From Gammaproteobacteria bacterium (GTDB lineage: Bacteria > Pseudomonadota > Gammaproteobacteria > Steroidobacterales > Steroidobacteraceae), in NCBI GenBank assembly GCA_021773365.1, contig JAJFKF010000086.1, positions 1 to 32,194 on the forward strand: 32,194 nt of DNA, in the 5' to 3' direction. The notes below the pieces were generated by a model. The model searched no databases. It saw only the letters and a list, made by a program, of their open reading frames with translations, and was not told the DNA's origin. Each line of letters opens with the position of its first letter. Positions within the stretch are counted from its first letter, which is position 1. Made by a program: the position numbers and the translations under genes. This document shows, in pieces, positions 15,644-23,698 of this stretch.

Positions 15644-18600
15644 CTAGTTTGCGAATCCCTTGCGCAGCGAAATGTTGTAGTTGATACCGCGAGGCGCACT
15701 GAACTCACTGAAACCGCGGCTGGTGGGAGAACCTGCCACGAAGGGCGCCGTCTCGTCGAACAGGTTGGCGATGTTCAGTGTCAGTCGTGAGTCGCTCAGC
15801 CAGCCCTGCTTTGCCGTGCCGGCGCCCGCGAGATTGAAGTCATAGGCCAGCTGCAAATTCACCTCATTGGAGCTGTCGACGTACGAGCCGCCCTGGATGT
15901 CTTCATAGCCGGGCGCGGCGCGGTAACCGCCGATGTGGCGAACGCTCATTCCCGCACCCAACGCACCACGCTTCAAGTGGAAGCCGGCGTTGCCGCGAAG
16001 CTTTACCGGCGCGCCATTCCATGCCAGCGGCTGATCGAGATAGTCGGTATTCGGACTGTTGAGGGCGAGTTGTACTTCGTACGTCCTGCCGTAAGTGCCG
16101 TTGCCGTATAGCGTCAGCTGTCCCATGGGCGTCGCGAAGGCGTACTCCACACGCGCGTCAACGGCTTCAATCTTTGACTCCAGAGCATTGAGATAGCCCA
16201 GGAACACCTCTCGGATCACGCCTACTCCGTACGGATCGCCCGGCGCCGGATCGTCGCGCACCACCAGCCCGGGAAAGGCATCCTCGTTGTTGACGATCCG
16301 CTGGCCGGACTGGAAGGTGATGTTGTCCTCCTTGGTGATCCGGAACCAGTCCACGCTCAGACGCAGGCCGGGCGTGGCGCGCGGTGTCAGCACGACGCCA
16401 GCACTGAAGCTTTCAGACTTCTCCGGCTGCAGCGTGCGCCGCAGATGACCGTTGTCAATGATGGAGGCGGACTCACCGCCGCGCTTCGGATCGGTGACCA
16501 CGCTCGGGGTGGTTCCAAGATAATCGTTGTAATCGATTTGCTCCAGCCCGGGAGCGACGAAGCCGGTGCCCCATGAGGCGCGAAAGAACAGCGACTCCAC
16601 CGGCTGATAGAGCAGCGCCACGATGGGATTCACCGTGGAGCCGAAATCGGAGAAATCCTCCACGCGTACGCCGGCATCGAGATTGAGCTGCTGGCCGGCG
16701 CCGCGGTGGAGCAAGGGCAGGCGCACCTCTGAGTACAGGCTGACGACGTCGCGGTCCTTGGTTGGCGGACGGCTATTGGCCGCAGCGAAAACCACCTCAC
16801 CGGTGGAATTTCGGATGTAGCCATTGGTCGCTTCCAGGAAGCGCTCCTTGCGATACTCCGCGCCAGCGCCGATGTCGAGCTGGCGCCCGAGAACGCCAAT
16901 GTCGCCAAAGAAGCGCAATGCCCCTTGCTTCAGGTCATGGTCATAGTTGGTGAGGCCATCTACCGCCATGGCATCAATGGCCGTCTGGGTGTTACGAGCT
17001 CCAGAGCTGTAGTCCAGGAAGGGATTGTATGCGGTGGCCGGATCGCTGGAAGCCAGGGCGGATGGAGAAATGAAGAAGTACCCGAATGGTGTGTTGTAGT
17101 AGTCCACCGGCAGCTCGTTGCGCTGGTAAGTGACGTCGAACACATAGCGCCAGCCCGAACCGCCGAATACCCCTTCGACTCCGGCCACACCACGGTAGTC
17201 ATCGAAACGCGAACGCCACCCCACTGCGCCCAGATCGGCGGCGATGGTGGAAACGACCACGGTCTGTCCGAAGGGATTGAAAGCGTTGCTCGCCGGAACG
17301 GTGAACTGCGTGGAACGGGCAGCGAAACCGTTCTGTTCGCGCCAGGAGTAGGACAGCTCCGTGAACAGATTGAACAAGGGCGTGATCCGATGATAGGTGT
17401 TCAGGCCGAACGCCACGCCCTCGCTGTCGTCGATCAGACTGGAGCCGCTGCCGCCGCCGGCCTGGAAACCGGTATCGAGATTGTACATGCCGGCGGCGGA
17501 GTTGAAGGCCGCCAGCCCACCCGAACCGTCGTAGCCCGCAGGGACACCGGCGTAAACGGCGACCGGGTTACCCGGTATGCCAAGCGGGGCGCCCGAGGCA
17601 CTACGGATATTCCCCCGACTGGCCACCGGCGGCACCGCGCCGCCGTTGATCAGCGTCGGCCGTACATCGAGGATGCGCTGCCGCAGACGATCGGCGAATC
17701 CGCGATCGCCGCCGAGCAGCGAACTCTGGTCGAACAGATCGCCGTAGAAGGTAATGTTGTGGCGTCGGCTGGCACTGTTGAAACCAGAGACAAAGGCGAT
17801 GCGCCGGCTGCCGGCATCGGTATCGAAGGTGTTGCCGTAAGTGACGTCAAATTCGGTGCCCGAGTAGTCCTTTCGCAGCACCAGATTGATCACGCCGCCC
17901 ACGGCGCTGGAGCCGTAGATGGCAGAGGCGCCGGAGGACAGCATCTCGACCTGATCCACCGCCGACAGTGGAATTGTGCTGACGTCCCCCTGCGGGCTGT
18001 AGGGCATGTTCGCCGCCAGCCTTCGGCCGTTCACCAGGATCAGAGTATTGCTGACACCCAGGCCGCGCAGGTTGATCTCCACCTTGCCGCCCTGATTGGT
18101 GCCGAGGGAGGAGCCACCCTCGGCGTTGGTATCGGTGGTATTGGCCGTAAAGCTCTGCGCCAGCTGCGTGATGTTTTGAAAGCCGCCGCGTTCGATCTGC
18201 TCGCGAGTCACAATCTGGTACGGCAGTGCATCGTCACTGGAGCGTTTCATGTCCACGTTGCGGGTGGGCTTGCCCTGCACAATGATCTCCCTCTCATCGT
18301 CCTGCACCCGCTGTGGCGGGGTTTCACGCCGTACGGCATCCTGACCGGCCATGCTGATCTGCCTGAGATTCAGCGACCGGCGCTCAGTCGGTCCGGACGG
18401 ATCGGCCGGGCCGACAATGGCCACCGTTTCCTTGTCGATCTGCCGATAGGCCAGGCCTGTGTTCTGCAGGATGGACTTCAGTGCATCGGCGGCGGTCCGC
18501 TGTCCGTTCACGCCTGCCGTACGAACGTTCGGTCCGACGGAAGCCCACATCAACACCTGCACCTGCGTCTGGTTGGAGAACTCAAGGAGCGCGGTGTCGA

Positions 18601-18733
18601 GCGCCTGCGCGGGGATCTTGAATTCCCGCTGCGATTGCATGTCTGCCGCCGGCACCGAGGTGACCAGCAGTAGCAGGCCCACAAACATTCCGGCACAGAT
18701 TCTGCCGGGGGAATACCAGGTGCCGTCACACAT
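15644..18733 (-). CDS. TonB-dependent receptor with N-terminal STN signalling domain, locus 2
   Basis: A 1029-residue outer-membrane transducer. The signal peptide is at residues about 1-30 (CAGMFVGLLLLVTSVPAA), and the STN domain at about 36-108 (REFKIPAQALDTALLEFSNQ ... ADALKSILQNTGL). The plug starts near REIIVQGKPTRNV and contains INLRGLGVSNTLILVNGRRL and SSAVGGVINLVLRKD, and the barrel follows. AAGGGGA lies about eight bases before the ATG at 18733. The last residues are LRKGFAN, so the chain ends two residues after the usual aromatic position. It leads the operon receptor 2 - propeller 2 - peptidase 2 and is divergent from sigma 2/FecR2. Receptors 1 and 2 share architecture but differ much more than the peptidases and propellers do, which suggests different ligands. 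Confidence 0.92.
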   Translation of the reverse strand: MCDGTWYSPGRICAGMFVGLLLLVTSVPAADMQSQREFKIPAQALDTALLEFSNQTQVQVLMWASVGPNVRTAGVNGQRTAADALKSILQNTGLAYRQIDKETVAIVGPADPSGPTERRSLNLRQISMAGQDAVRRETPPQRVQDDEREIIVQGKPTRNVDMKRSSDDALPYQIVTREQIERGGFQNITQLAQSFTANTTDTNAEGGSSLGTNQGGKVEINLRGLGVSNTLILVNGRRLAANMPYSPQGDVSTIPLSAVDQVEMLSSGASAIYGSSAVGGVINLVLRKDYSGTEFDVTYGNTFDTDAGSRRIAFVSGFNSASRRHNITFYGDLFDQSSLLGGDRGFADRLRQRILDVRPTLINGGAVPPVASRGNIRSASGAPLGIPGNPVAVYAGVPAGYDGSGGLAAFNSAAGMYNLDTGFQAGGGSGSSLIDDSEGVAFGLNTYHRITPLFNLFTELSYSWREQNGFAARSTQFTVPASNAFNPFGQTVVVSTIAADLGAVGWRSRFDDYRGVAGVEGVFGGSGWRYVFDVTYQRNELPVDYYNTPFGYFFISPSALASSDPATAYNPFLDYSSGARNTQTAIDAMAVDGLTNYDHDLKQGALRFFGDIGVLGRQLDIGAGAEYRKERFLEATNGYIRNSTGEVVFAAANSRPPTKDRDVVSLYSEVRLPLLHRGAGQQLNLDAGVRVEDFSDFGSTVNPIVALLYQPVESLFFRASWGTGFVAPGLEQIDYNDYLGTTPSVVTDPKRGGESASIIDNGHLRRTLQPEKSESFSAGVVLTPRATPGLRLSVDWFRITKEDNITFQSGQRIVNNEDAFPGLVVRDDPAPGDPYGVGVIREVFLGYLNALESKIEAVDARVEYAFATPMGQLTLYGNGTYGRTYEVQLALNSPNTDYLDQPLAWNGAPVKLRGNAGFHLKRGALGAGMSVRHIGGYRAAPGYEDIQGGSYVDSSNEVNLQLAYDFNLAGAGTAKQGWLSDSRLTLNIANLFDETAPFVAGSPTSRGFSEFSAPRGINYNISLRKGFAN

Positions 18734-18782
18734 GTCTCTCGTCCCCTTCGTTGTCCGGCGCCCGACGGCCCCAGTTCAACTG

Positions 18783-18862
18783 CTATAACGACTGGAGGGG
18801 GAATTCGTGAAATGGCACCACGGCCCGGGGCATTTCACAAATCACGCTCTCGGTCGTCTAAG
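18783..18862. promoter_or_regulatory. mirror-symmetric divergent promoter elements between receptor 2 and sigma 2
   Basis: The same bipartite pattern occurs on both strands: CATTTCAC, 14 bases, GTCGT, 3 bases, AG. On the plus strand it is CATTTCAC 18831-18838 and GTCGT 18853-18857, reading toward sigma 2. On the minus strand the complements lie at 18807-18814 (GTGAAATG) and 18788-18792 (ACGAC), reading toward receptor 2. Spacing and distance to the start codons fit -35 and -10 elements of an ECF promoter. The two arms also form an 8-base inverted repeat with a 16-base centre. This would let one sigma factor drive both the receptor operon and its own operon. The role is inferred from pattern and position. 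Confidence 0.55.
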
Positions 18863-18882
18863 ATGGCGATGGTGAATGTACG

Positions 18883-19428
18883 ATGAGTGTACCGCTGACA
18901 CAGCCTGCGCAACCGACCGGATCCGGCGAAACCGGAGAGCGGATCACAGCGCTGTTCGAGGCGCACAATCGCGCGCTGCTGCGCTTCCTGACCTGCCGCC
19001 TGCGCTCCACGCAGGAGGCGCGGGAAGTGGCACAGGAGGCCTATGTGCGCCTGCTGCAGCTCGATTCGCCCAGTGGAATCGGCTACTTGCGCGCCTTCCT
19101 GTTCAAAACGGCGGCCAATCTGGCGGCCGATCGGCTGAAGAGCGCCAGCCGGCGCGGGCGCATCGACCGCCTAGAGTTCTTCGGCGACAGCGAAGCGGCG
19201 CCATCTCCCGAGGACGGTATTGCCGCGCAGCAGGAGCTGACAAGGCTGCTCGGAGCGATCTCGGACCTGCCCCCGAAATGCCGGTACGCCTTCATCATGC
19301 ACAGCATCCAGGGTCACAGCCTGCAGGAAGTCGCAGACTCGATGAATCTGTCGCAGCGCATGGTCAGGTTGTATGTGGAGCGGGCTCTGGCGCATTGCAG
19401 GAATCAGCTGGCGGGAGAGCCAACATGA
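18883..19428 (+). CDS. ECF RNA polymerase sigma factor, FecI-like, locus 2
   Basis: A 181-residue ECF sigma factor. Region 2 is at about residues 25-90 (ITALFEAHNRALLRFLTCRL, then EAREVAQEAYVRLLQL and YLRAFLFKTAANLAADRLK). Region 4 is at about 120-175, with its helix-turn-helix in HSLQEVADSMNLSQRMVRLYV. The alternating AADRLK segment and the LYVERALAHC end are typical of FecI relatives. The stop overlaps the FecR2 start by four bases (ATGA), so the pair is translationally coupled. It is divergent from receptor 2, and a candidate promoter element lies 26 bases upstream of its start. Confidence 0.92.
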   Translation: MSVPLTQPAQPTGSGETGERITALFEAHNRALLRFLTCRLRSTQEAREVAQEAYVRLLQLDSPSGIGYLRAFLFKTAANLAADRLKSASRRGRIDRLEFFGDSEAAPSPEDGIAAQQELTRLLGAISDLPPKCRYAFIMHSIQGHSLQEVADSMNLSQRMVRLYVERALAHCRNQLAGEPT

Positions 19429-20519
19429 GCACACCACAGCCCGCCGCGGGCATTCCACGGAATGTATTGGAGACCGCCGCACGCTGGTTCGTGCAAGTAC
19501 AGACGGAAACCGGTACTGCGCAGTCTTTCATCGGGTGGCAGCAATGGCTCGCCGCCTGTCCCGATCACCGCCGGGCCTATGAACAGATCGAGGATGCCGC
19601 ACTCGGCGCACGTGCGCTGCCGCCTACAGCGTTGCGGCTGCCCACCGATGTGGATATGACCAAGGATGCCTATGACGGCTCGCAGTCGATTGCAGATTGG
19701 CGGCGCGCACAGACGACACGTGCACTAGGTGCACGCGCCGGACGCGCGCGCAGGTGGCCGGTCCGTGCGGGCTTCTCCATTGCGGCCTGCACCGCCGCTG
19801 CGCTTGTTATCGGGATCTGGCATCTCGCTCGCGAAGATGCCACGCCCGATGTTCGCAACGAGATGTACAGGACCACGCATGGCCAGCGGCAGACCATCGA
19901 TCTGCCAGATGGCTCGACGGTCACGCTGGATGCTGATTCGACGCTGCAGGTGCAGTATGGAGAACGGATCAGGCAGCTGCAGCTGCAGCGCGGCGAGGCT
20001 TACATCCAAGTGGCCAAGGACGCGCAGCGGCGATTCGCGGTGAACGCCGGCTCCACGCAAATCGTCGCTCTAGGTACCGCCTTCAATATTCGTTTGAGCG
20101 AGAACCGCATCGTGGTGGCGGTCACCGATGGCAAGGTCAAAGTGACCGTCGCGGCGATGCACACCACCAGCAGCATGCAGTTGGTCGCCGAGGTTTCCGC
20201 TGGCGAGGCGGTATTCTACAGCGACAGTGGCAGACTGCAGGCCATGCCCTCCACCGAGGCGGCACTCGCCACCAGCTGGCTGCACGGCCGGCGACAGTAT
20301 CGCAACGAGCCGCTGCGCTACGTTCTTGCGGACATCGACCGCTACATCGGACGGCGTATCGAAGTTGCCGATGAAGCGGCCGGTGAATTGAAGTTCACCG
20401 GCTCGCTGAACCTGCACAACAGCGCCGCCTGGCTGCGGGGCCTGAACGTTGCCCTGCCGGTGCGCATTACCGAACTGGAAGACGGCGGTTTGTCTGTGTC
20501 GCTGAACAGTTCGCGATAG
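19425..20519 (+). CDS. FecR-family anti-sigma factor, locus 2
   Basis: A 364-residue inner-membrane anti-sigma regulator. The start at 19425 overlaps the sigma 2 stop (ATGA); the frame is open further upstream through the sigma gene, but that part is meaningless. The N-terminal DUF4880-like domain is at about residues 12-56 (LETAARWFVQVQ ... FIGWQQWLAACPDHRRAYEQ), one transmembrane helix at about 113-133, and a periplasmic FecR domain at about 148-242 (GQRQTIDLPDGSTVTLDADS, QIVALGTAFNIRL, VTDGKVKV). A C-terminal STN-like module includes LRYVLADIDRYIGRRIEV. It should transmit the ligand signal from the STN domain of receptor 2 to sigma 2. Confidence 0.92.
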   Translation: MSTPQPAAGIPRNVLETAARWFVQVQTETGTAQSFIGWQQWLAACPDHRRAYEQIEDAALGARALPPTALRLPTDVDMTKDAYDGSQSIADWRRAQTTRALGARAGRARRWPVRAGFSIAACTAAALVIGIWHLAREDATPDVRNEMYRTTHGQRQTIDLPDGSTVTLDADSTLQVQYGERIRQLQLQRGEAYIQVAKDAQRRFAVNAGSTQIVALGTAFNIRLSENRIVVAVTDGKVKVTVAAMHTTSSMQLVAEVSAGEAVFYSDSGRLQAMPSTEAALATSWLHGRRQYRNEPLRYVLADIDRYIGRRIEVADEAAGELKFTGSLNLHNSAAWLRGLNVALPVRITELEDGGLSVSLNSSR

Positions 20520-20599
20520 ACACCAGCACCCGTGCGAAATGTCCGGCGTGATCGACCGCGGTCCACCGCACCGGCGTTTACCCGTTCCCGACTATAGTG

Positions 20600-21841
20600 C
20601 TACGGCTGGCCCGCGAATGGGCTTCGCGAGAACACCCCCGTTACCAGCCCTTCATATTCCTCGCCACCCTTGAGCTCCACCCTGTTGCGGCCACCGACCT
20701 TGGCCACGTAGAGCGCCTCGTCAGCAAGCTGCAGTGCGCCGCGTGACCGACGCTCATTGCTGGGCCTGACGAAGGCCACACCAATGCTGATGGTGACCGA
20801 GGACTCGGTCTGAGAACTGCGGTGCTCGATGGCCAGTGAAGCAACCGCGCGGCGCATCCGGTCCGCCAGGGCCAGCGCCTCGCCCTCCTCCACGTCGTAC
20901 AGAATGACCCCAAACTCCTCGCCACCATAGCGCGCCAGAACATCCAGAGGCCGCGATACAAATTCCTGCAGGGCCTGGGCGACGCGCTGTAACGTGCGAT
21001 CACCGGCCTGATGCCCATAGTGATCGTTGTAGGCCTTGAAGTGGTCGACATCGATCAAGGCAATAGCCAGCGGGCGCTGGTCGTCGGTGGCCTGCCGCCA
21101 GAGGCGGGCAAATTGTTCATCGAACACGCGCCGATTGTTGGTCCCGGTGAGGGCATCGCATTGAGCCATCTCGGCAATCAGGCGACTCTCCAGGAAACTG
21201 CGGCGTGACAACCGCTCCAGCGCACGCGCGGCAATGGCGCAGGCCACCACGGTGAGCAGCAGAAACACGCAGGTGCGCCGGAACACCTCGACCGGCAACT
21301 CAAAGAAGAAAGATGAGGCGGCTACGGCAATGACTGTCAGCAGCACCGAGATCAATGCCGCACGGAACTGCAGCCCGAGGAAATAGAATGGACCAATCAC
21401 CAGGAGCGGCAGAATCATGAGCAGCTCCAGCTGCCCGCGCACAGCGATACCGACCACGAGGACGGCCAGAATGACATTGCGGACAGGCACGATGACCTGC
21501 GCTACAGGCAGGTAACGGCGCTCCAACGCCGGTCGCCAGGCCAGCCAGACCAGCAGCAGCGAGGCGCAGGTCACCAGCCCGAACAGCACGGGCGTCCACC
21601 CCCCCACCGGGGTGGCCGTCCAGGCACCGGCAAGCGTGTTCTCCGCGGCGCGAAAAAGCGTTGCCAGTACCGCCAACAGACAAGCCATGCGGATGAGCGT
21701 GCGGTTGCTCAACAGACGGTCAGCGATGTACTCAGCCTCAAGTTCGGGGCTGAAGGGCCCGTTCGATGCCCCGCTCTGCAGCGCGGCCGCATAGGGCGAC
21801 CCTACGGAAACTCCGGATTCCGCGTGCTTCGATGACTGCAT
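20600..21841 (-). CDS. membrane-bound diguanylate cyclase (GGDEF domain)
   Basis: A 413-residue inner-membrane enzyme making cyclic di-GMP from two GTP. About six transmembrane helices occupy residues 50-205, an unnamed MASE-like sensory region. The GGDEF domain begins at ALTGTNNRRVFDEQ (about 230-243). The active-site loop is GGEEF at 306-310, an accepted active variant. The inhibitory I-site RxxD is present as RPLD at 297-300, so product inhibition is expected. No EAL domain is present. It is convergent with FecR2 (80 bases between the stops) and does not look part of the receptor locus. The cue sensed by the membrane part is unknown. Confidence 0.93.
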   Translation of the reverse strand: MQSSKHAESGVSVGSPYAAALQSGASNGPFSPELEAEYIADRLLSNRTLIRMACLLAVLATLFRAAENTLAGAWTATPVGGWTPVLFGLVTCASLLLVWLAWRPALERRYLPVAQVIVPVRNVILAVLVVGIAVRGQLELLMILPLLVIGPFYFLGLQFRAALISVLLTVIAVAASSFFFELPVEVFRRTCVFLLLTVVACAIAARALERLSRRSFLESRLIAEMAQCDALTGTNNRRVFDEQFARLWRQATDDQRPLAIALIDVDHFKAYNDHYGHQAGDRTLQRVAQALQEFVSRPLDVLARYGGEEFGVILYDVEEGEALALADRMRRAVASLAIEHRSSQTESSVTISIGVAFVRPSNERRSRGALQLADEALYVAKVGGRNRVELKGGEEYEGLVTGVFSRSPFAGQP

Positions 21842-21952
21842 GGACGCCAGAATATGTTCAAACGAGGCCGGGGAATGTGATGTGGTCGAGAACTCGGGGA
21901 TTCGGAGGGGGCCGGATTGGCATTGACTGCGGGCTGTTGAGGGCAGACGGCG

Positions 21953-22360
21953 TTAGAACCGGGAGTTGGCAGGCTGCCGCAGATTGTTGATCCTGGATTT
22001 ACGCAGGATCTTGAGGAGCAGGTTCCTGAGAGAACGCAGTGCCGGATACAGCACCCGCGCCCTTATCGCTGAGCCGAACATCCAGCGATTGATTCGACCT
22101 GAAAGTCCCTCGTGCGTGGCCATGGTTGTCAGCGCATGGATGGCATCCGCCCCGTAGTGCAGAACACCATCCACGATCACCACCATGCCGTGATCAATAT
22201 CGAGGCCCCGCCGGGTGATCTCATCCATGGCGACTGACTCGTCGCGCGCGTTCACAAGCTGCAGCACGCCAACTGATTCAGGGATGCGCACTCTCTGGCA
22301 GTACACATCACATACCGGACATTCCTTGTCGTAGACCAGCAGGACCTCGCGCGTCGTCAC
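21953..22360 (-). CDS. DCC-family (DUF393) thiol-disulfide oxidoreductase-like protein
   Basis: A 135-residue protein with the family signature near its N-terminus, YDKECPVCDVYC, containing DxxCxxC (Asp11, Cys14, Cys17) on a thioredoxin-like strand. The middle part (DHGMVVIVDGVLHYGADAIHAL) matches the usual DCC layout, and the C-terminus is very basic. The family is poorly characterised; the redox role is predicted from the CxxC and the fold. The start overlaps the stop of the upstream membrane protein gene by four bases (ATGA), so the two form an operon, probably controlled by the divergent ArsR-type regulator. Confidence 0.85.
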   Translation of the reverse strand: MTTREVLLVYDKECPVCDVYCQRVRIPESVGVLQLVNARDESVAMDEITRRGLDIDHGMVVIVDGVLHYGADAIHALTTMATHEGLSGRINRWMFGSAIRARVLYPALRSLRNLLLKILRKSRINNLRQPANSRF

Positions 22361-22728
22361 GCGGGCTGCGTCCTTGGGACCAGGCGCCCGAAGAGCGGCG
22401 AGTCTCGGAAGTGGACCAGCATTCGCATGTTGAAGAAGTGCATCAATCCGAGCAGCACGATCACCAGACCGATCTTGGTGCTTAGAAATTCCACTGCTCC
22501 AACCAGGTCCACGGGCTTCTCACCGTAGCGCAAGGCCAATGATACAAAGCCAATGTTCACCAGGTAGAACCCGACCAGCAGCAGGTGATTGATCGAGTCG
22601 GCCAGTTTCTCCTGACCATGAAAGGTTTCAACCAGAAAGACCCTGCCGTTGCGATGCAGGCTCTGCCCCACCCACAGTGTGGCCGCAAGGCTCACCGCCA
22701 CGTAGACCAGATAGGTCCAGACCATCAT
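22357..22728 (-). CDS. small integral membrane protein, unknown function
   Basis: A 123-residue protein with three hydrophobic segments (WTYLVYVAVSLAATLWVG; LLLVGFYLVNIGFVSLAL; IGLVIVLLGLMHFFNM). Between the first two lies a conserved-looking polar stretch, HRNGRVFLVETF, and the end is basic (RDSPLFGRLVPR). An AGGAG sequence is well placed before the ATG at 22728. It is translationally coupled to the DCC-family protein downstream and divergent from the ArsR-type gene. I do not recognise a characterised family. Confidence 0.8.
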   Translation of the reverse strand: MMVWTYLVYVAVSLAATLWVGQSLHRNGRVFLVETFHGQEKLADSINHLLLVGFYLVNIGFVSLALRYGEKPVDLVGAVEFLSTKIGLVIVLLGLMHFFNMRMLVHFRDSPLFGRLVPRTQPA

Positions 22729-22752
22729 GATGACTCTCCTGTTGTTGTATAG

Positions 22753-22807
22753 TTAGCTCAGTCGCTAAATATCCTGGACCTGATTAGATGATTAGTCAAT
22801 AGGCTAA
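22753..22807. promoter_or_regulatory. two 16-base palindromes, likely operators of the ArsR-type regulator
   Basis: TTAGCTCAGTCGCTAA (22753-22768) and TTAGTCAATAGGCTAA (22792-22807) share the form TTAG-N8-CTAA, with centres 39 bases apart. A further TTAG half-site lies between them at 22784-22787. They lie in the 81-base gap between the membrane-protein gene and the regulator, the second ending two bases before the regulator ATG. Size and symmetry suit a winged-helix dimer. Binding here would repress both divergent units, so autoregulation is likely. Confidence 0.6.
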
Positions 22808-22809
22808 AT

Positions 22810-23124
22810 ATGTCCCTTGATAAAGTATTTGAGGCGCTGTCCTCGACGGTACGGCGCAAGATCCTGGCCTACCTGTCCGCCGCAGAACTCACGGCCGGAG
22901 AGATCGCCAGTCGTTTTGAGATATCGAAGCCTTCTGTTTCCAAGCATTTGTCCATCCTGGAGAACGCCGGGCTGATTCATGGCGAGCGACGGGGACAGTT
23001 CATTCACTACAGCCTGGTGCGGGACAATCTGCTTAACACGGTGAATGGATATCTGCAGGAAGTGTGCCCGGTCTCCAGGCCGTTGAAGCGGGAAAGTGCG
23101 CGGCTCAAGAAGGGCGCCAGGTAG
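22810..23124 (+). CDS. ArsR-family winged-helix transcriptional regulator
   Basis: A 104-residue one-domain regulator. The fold is visible as KVFEALSSTVRRKILAYL, then the helix-turn-helix LTAGEIASRFEISKPSVSKH with its recognition helix, then the wing GLIHGERRGQFIHYSL. The ArsR metal motif (ELCVCDL) is absent. The sequence resembles the metal-independent SdpR-like branch, so the inducer is not obviously a metal. The gene is divergent from the membrane protein/DCC operon, with two palindromes between them. A second palindrome ends two bases before the ATG and only a weak AGG is present, so the transcript may have a very short leader. Confidence 0.92.
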   Translation: MSLDKVFEALSSTVRRKILAYLSAAELTAGEIASRFEISKPSVSKHLSILENAGLIHGERRGQFIHYSLVRDNLLNTVNGYLQEVCPVSRPLKRESARLKKGAR

Positions 23125-23145
23125 GTCGGAAACGCAGAGGCATTC

Positions 23146-23505
23146 GTGGCGAGCGTTCACTATTGTTGGCGGTGTCGCGCCGAAGTGCCAATGCTGGACG
23201 AGGTGGAATGGAGTCAACTTGCGCCGTTACTCAGCCACGCAAGCCGTGAATTGCAGGGGTATCGGGAAAGGTATGGCGCATCGATGAACGAAGCGCTTGC
23301 CGCAGGGGATGGCCTGGGGACCGCAGCGCTGGTGAAGTATCGGGAGCTGACTGGTTTTACGGAGACCAATGTCCATGCGCTCCAGCACCACCAACGCAGC
23401 CTCTACGGACCGCCTTGCAGACAGCGCGGAAATCTCCTGCGAACCGGTAGAGCCAGATGGTGCGCGGAGTGCGGCACACCAACTAATCTGCTTGCCGGAC
23501 TTTGA
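23146..23505 (+). CDS. conserved zinc-ribbon-like hypothetical protein, one cysteine missing
   Basis: About 119 residues, starting at a GTG with AGAGG five bases upstream. An N-terminal CWRC pair is followed by a helical region (EVEWSQLAPLL ... SRELQGYRERYG), then ALQHHQRSLYGPPC and near the end CAEC. In the protein family I recall, the YGPPC segment continues as CxxCGKPLRT; here it reads CRQRGNLLRT, so the second Cys of that knuckle is Arg. That could impair zinc binding or indicate drift. The family function is unknown. The gene follows the ArsR-type regulator by 21 bases on the same strand and may be co-transcribed with it. Confidence 0.7.
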   Translation: MASVHYCWRCRAEVPMLDEVEWSQLAPLLSHASRELQGYRERYGASMNEALAAGDGLGTAALVKYRELTGFTETNVHALQHHQRSLYGPPCRQRGNLLRTGRARWCAECGTPTNLLAGL

Positions 23506-23698
23506 CACCTTAGAACTCACGAGATGGCCGAGAGCGCCTCCTGTGCCCCAAAGCCGGTGCCTTGCCTCCACTGGGTCCCGCTTGGAGTTGCCCCTGCTAC
23601 CCATCTGCTCCAAAAGCACTTTCAATCCTGCACCGGTGGACATACAGTGCCTGCACTGGCTGCTCACCGGGAAAAACGCGCATCAACAGGAGAAAATG

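Noticed and set aside
16925-18673. A 582-codon plus-strand frame antisense to receptor 2
   Set aside because: It lies wholly within a well-supported receptor gene, has no domain-like sequence, and is an expected shadow in high-GC DNA.
18876-20519. A 547-codon plus-strand frame covering both sigma 2 and FecR2
   Set aside because: The first ~180 codons are the sigma gene in the wrong frame; only the part from 19425 encodes a recognisable protein (FecR2).
20554-20563. Palindrome GACCGCGGTC between FecR2 and the diguanylate cyclase
   Set aside because: No loop and no T-run; too short to call a terminator or operator.
23645-23658. Inverted repeat CAGTGC-CT-GCACTG upstream of the secretin N-domain gene
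   Set aside because: A single short repeat with a two-base centre and no partner; not enough to call an operator.
23369-23698. Upstream extension of the secretin N-domain protein
   Set aside because: The added 110 residues have no family similarity and overlap the zinc-ribbon gene. A ribosome-binding site and signal peptide occur at 23699.
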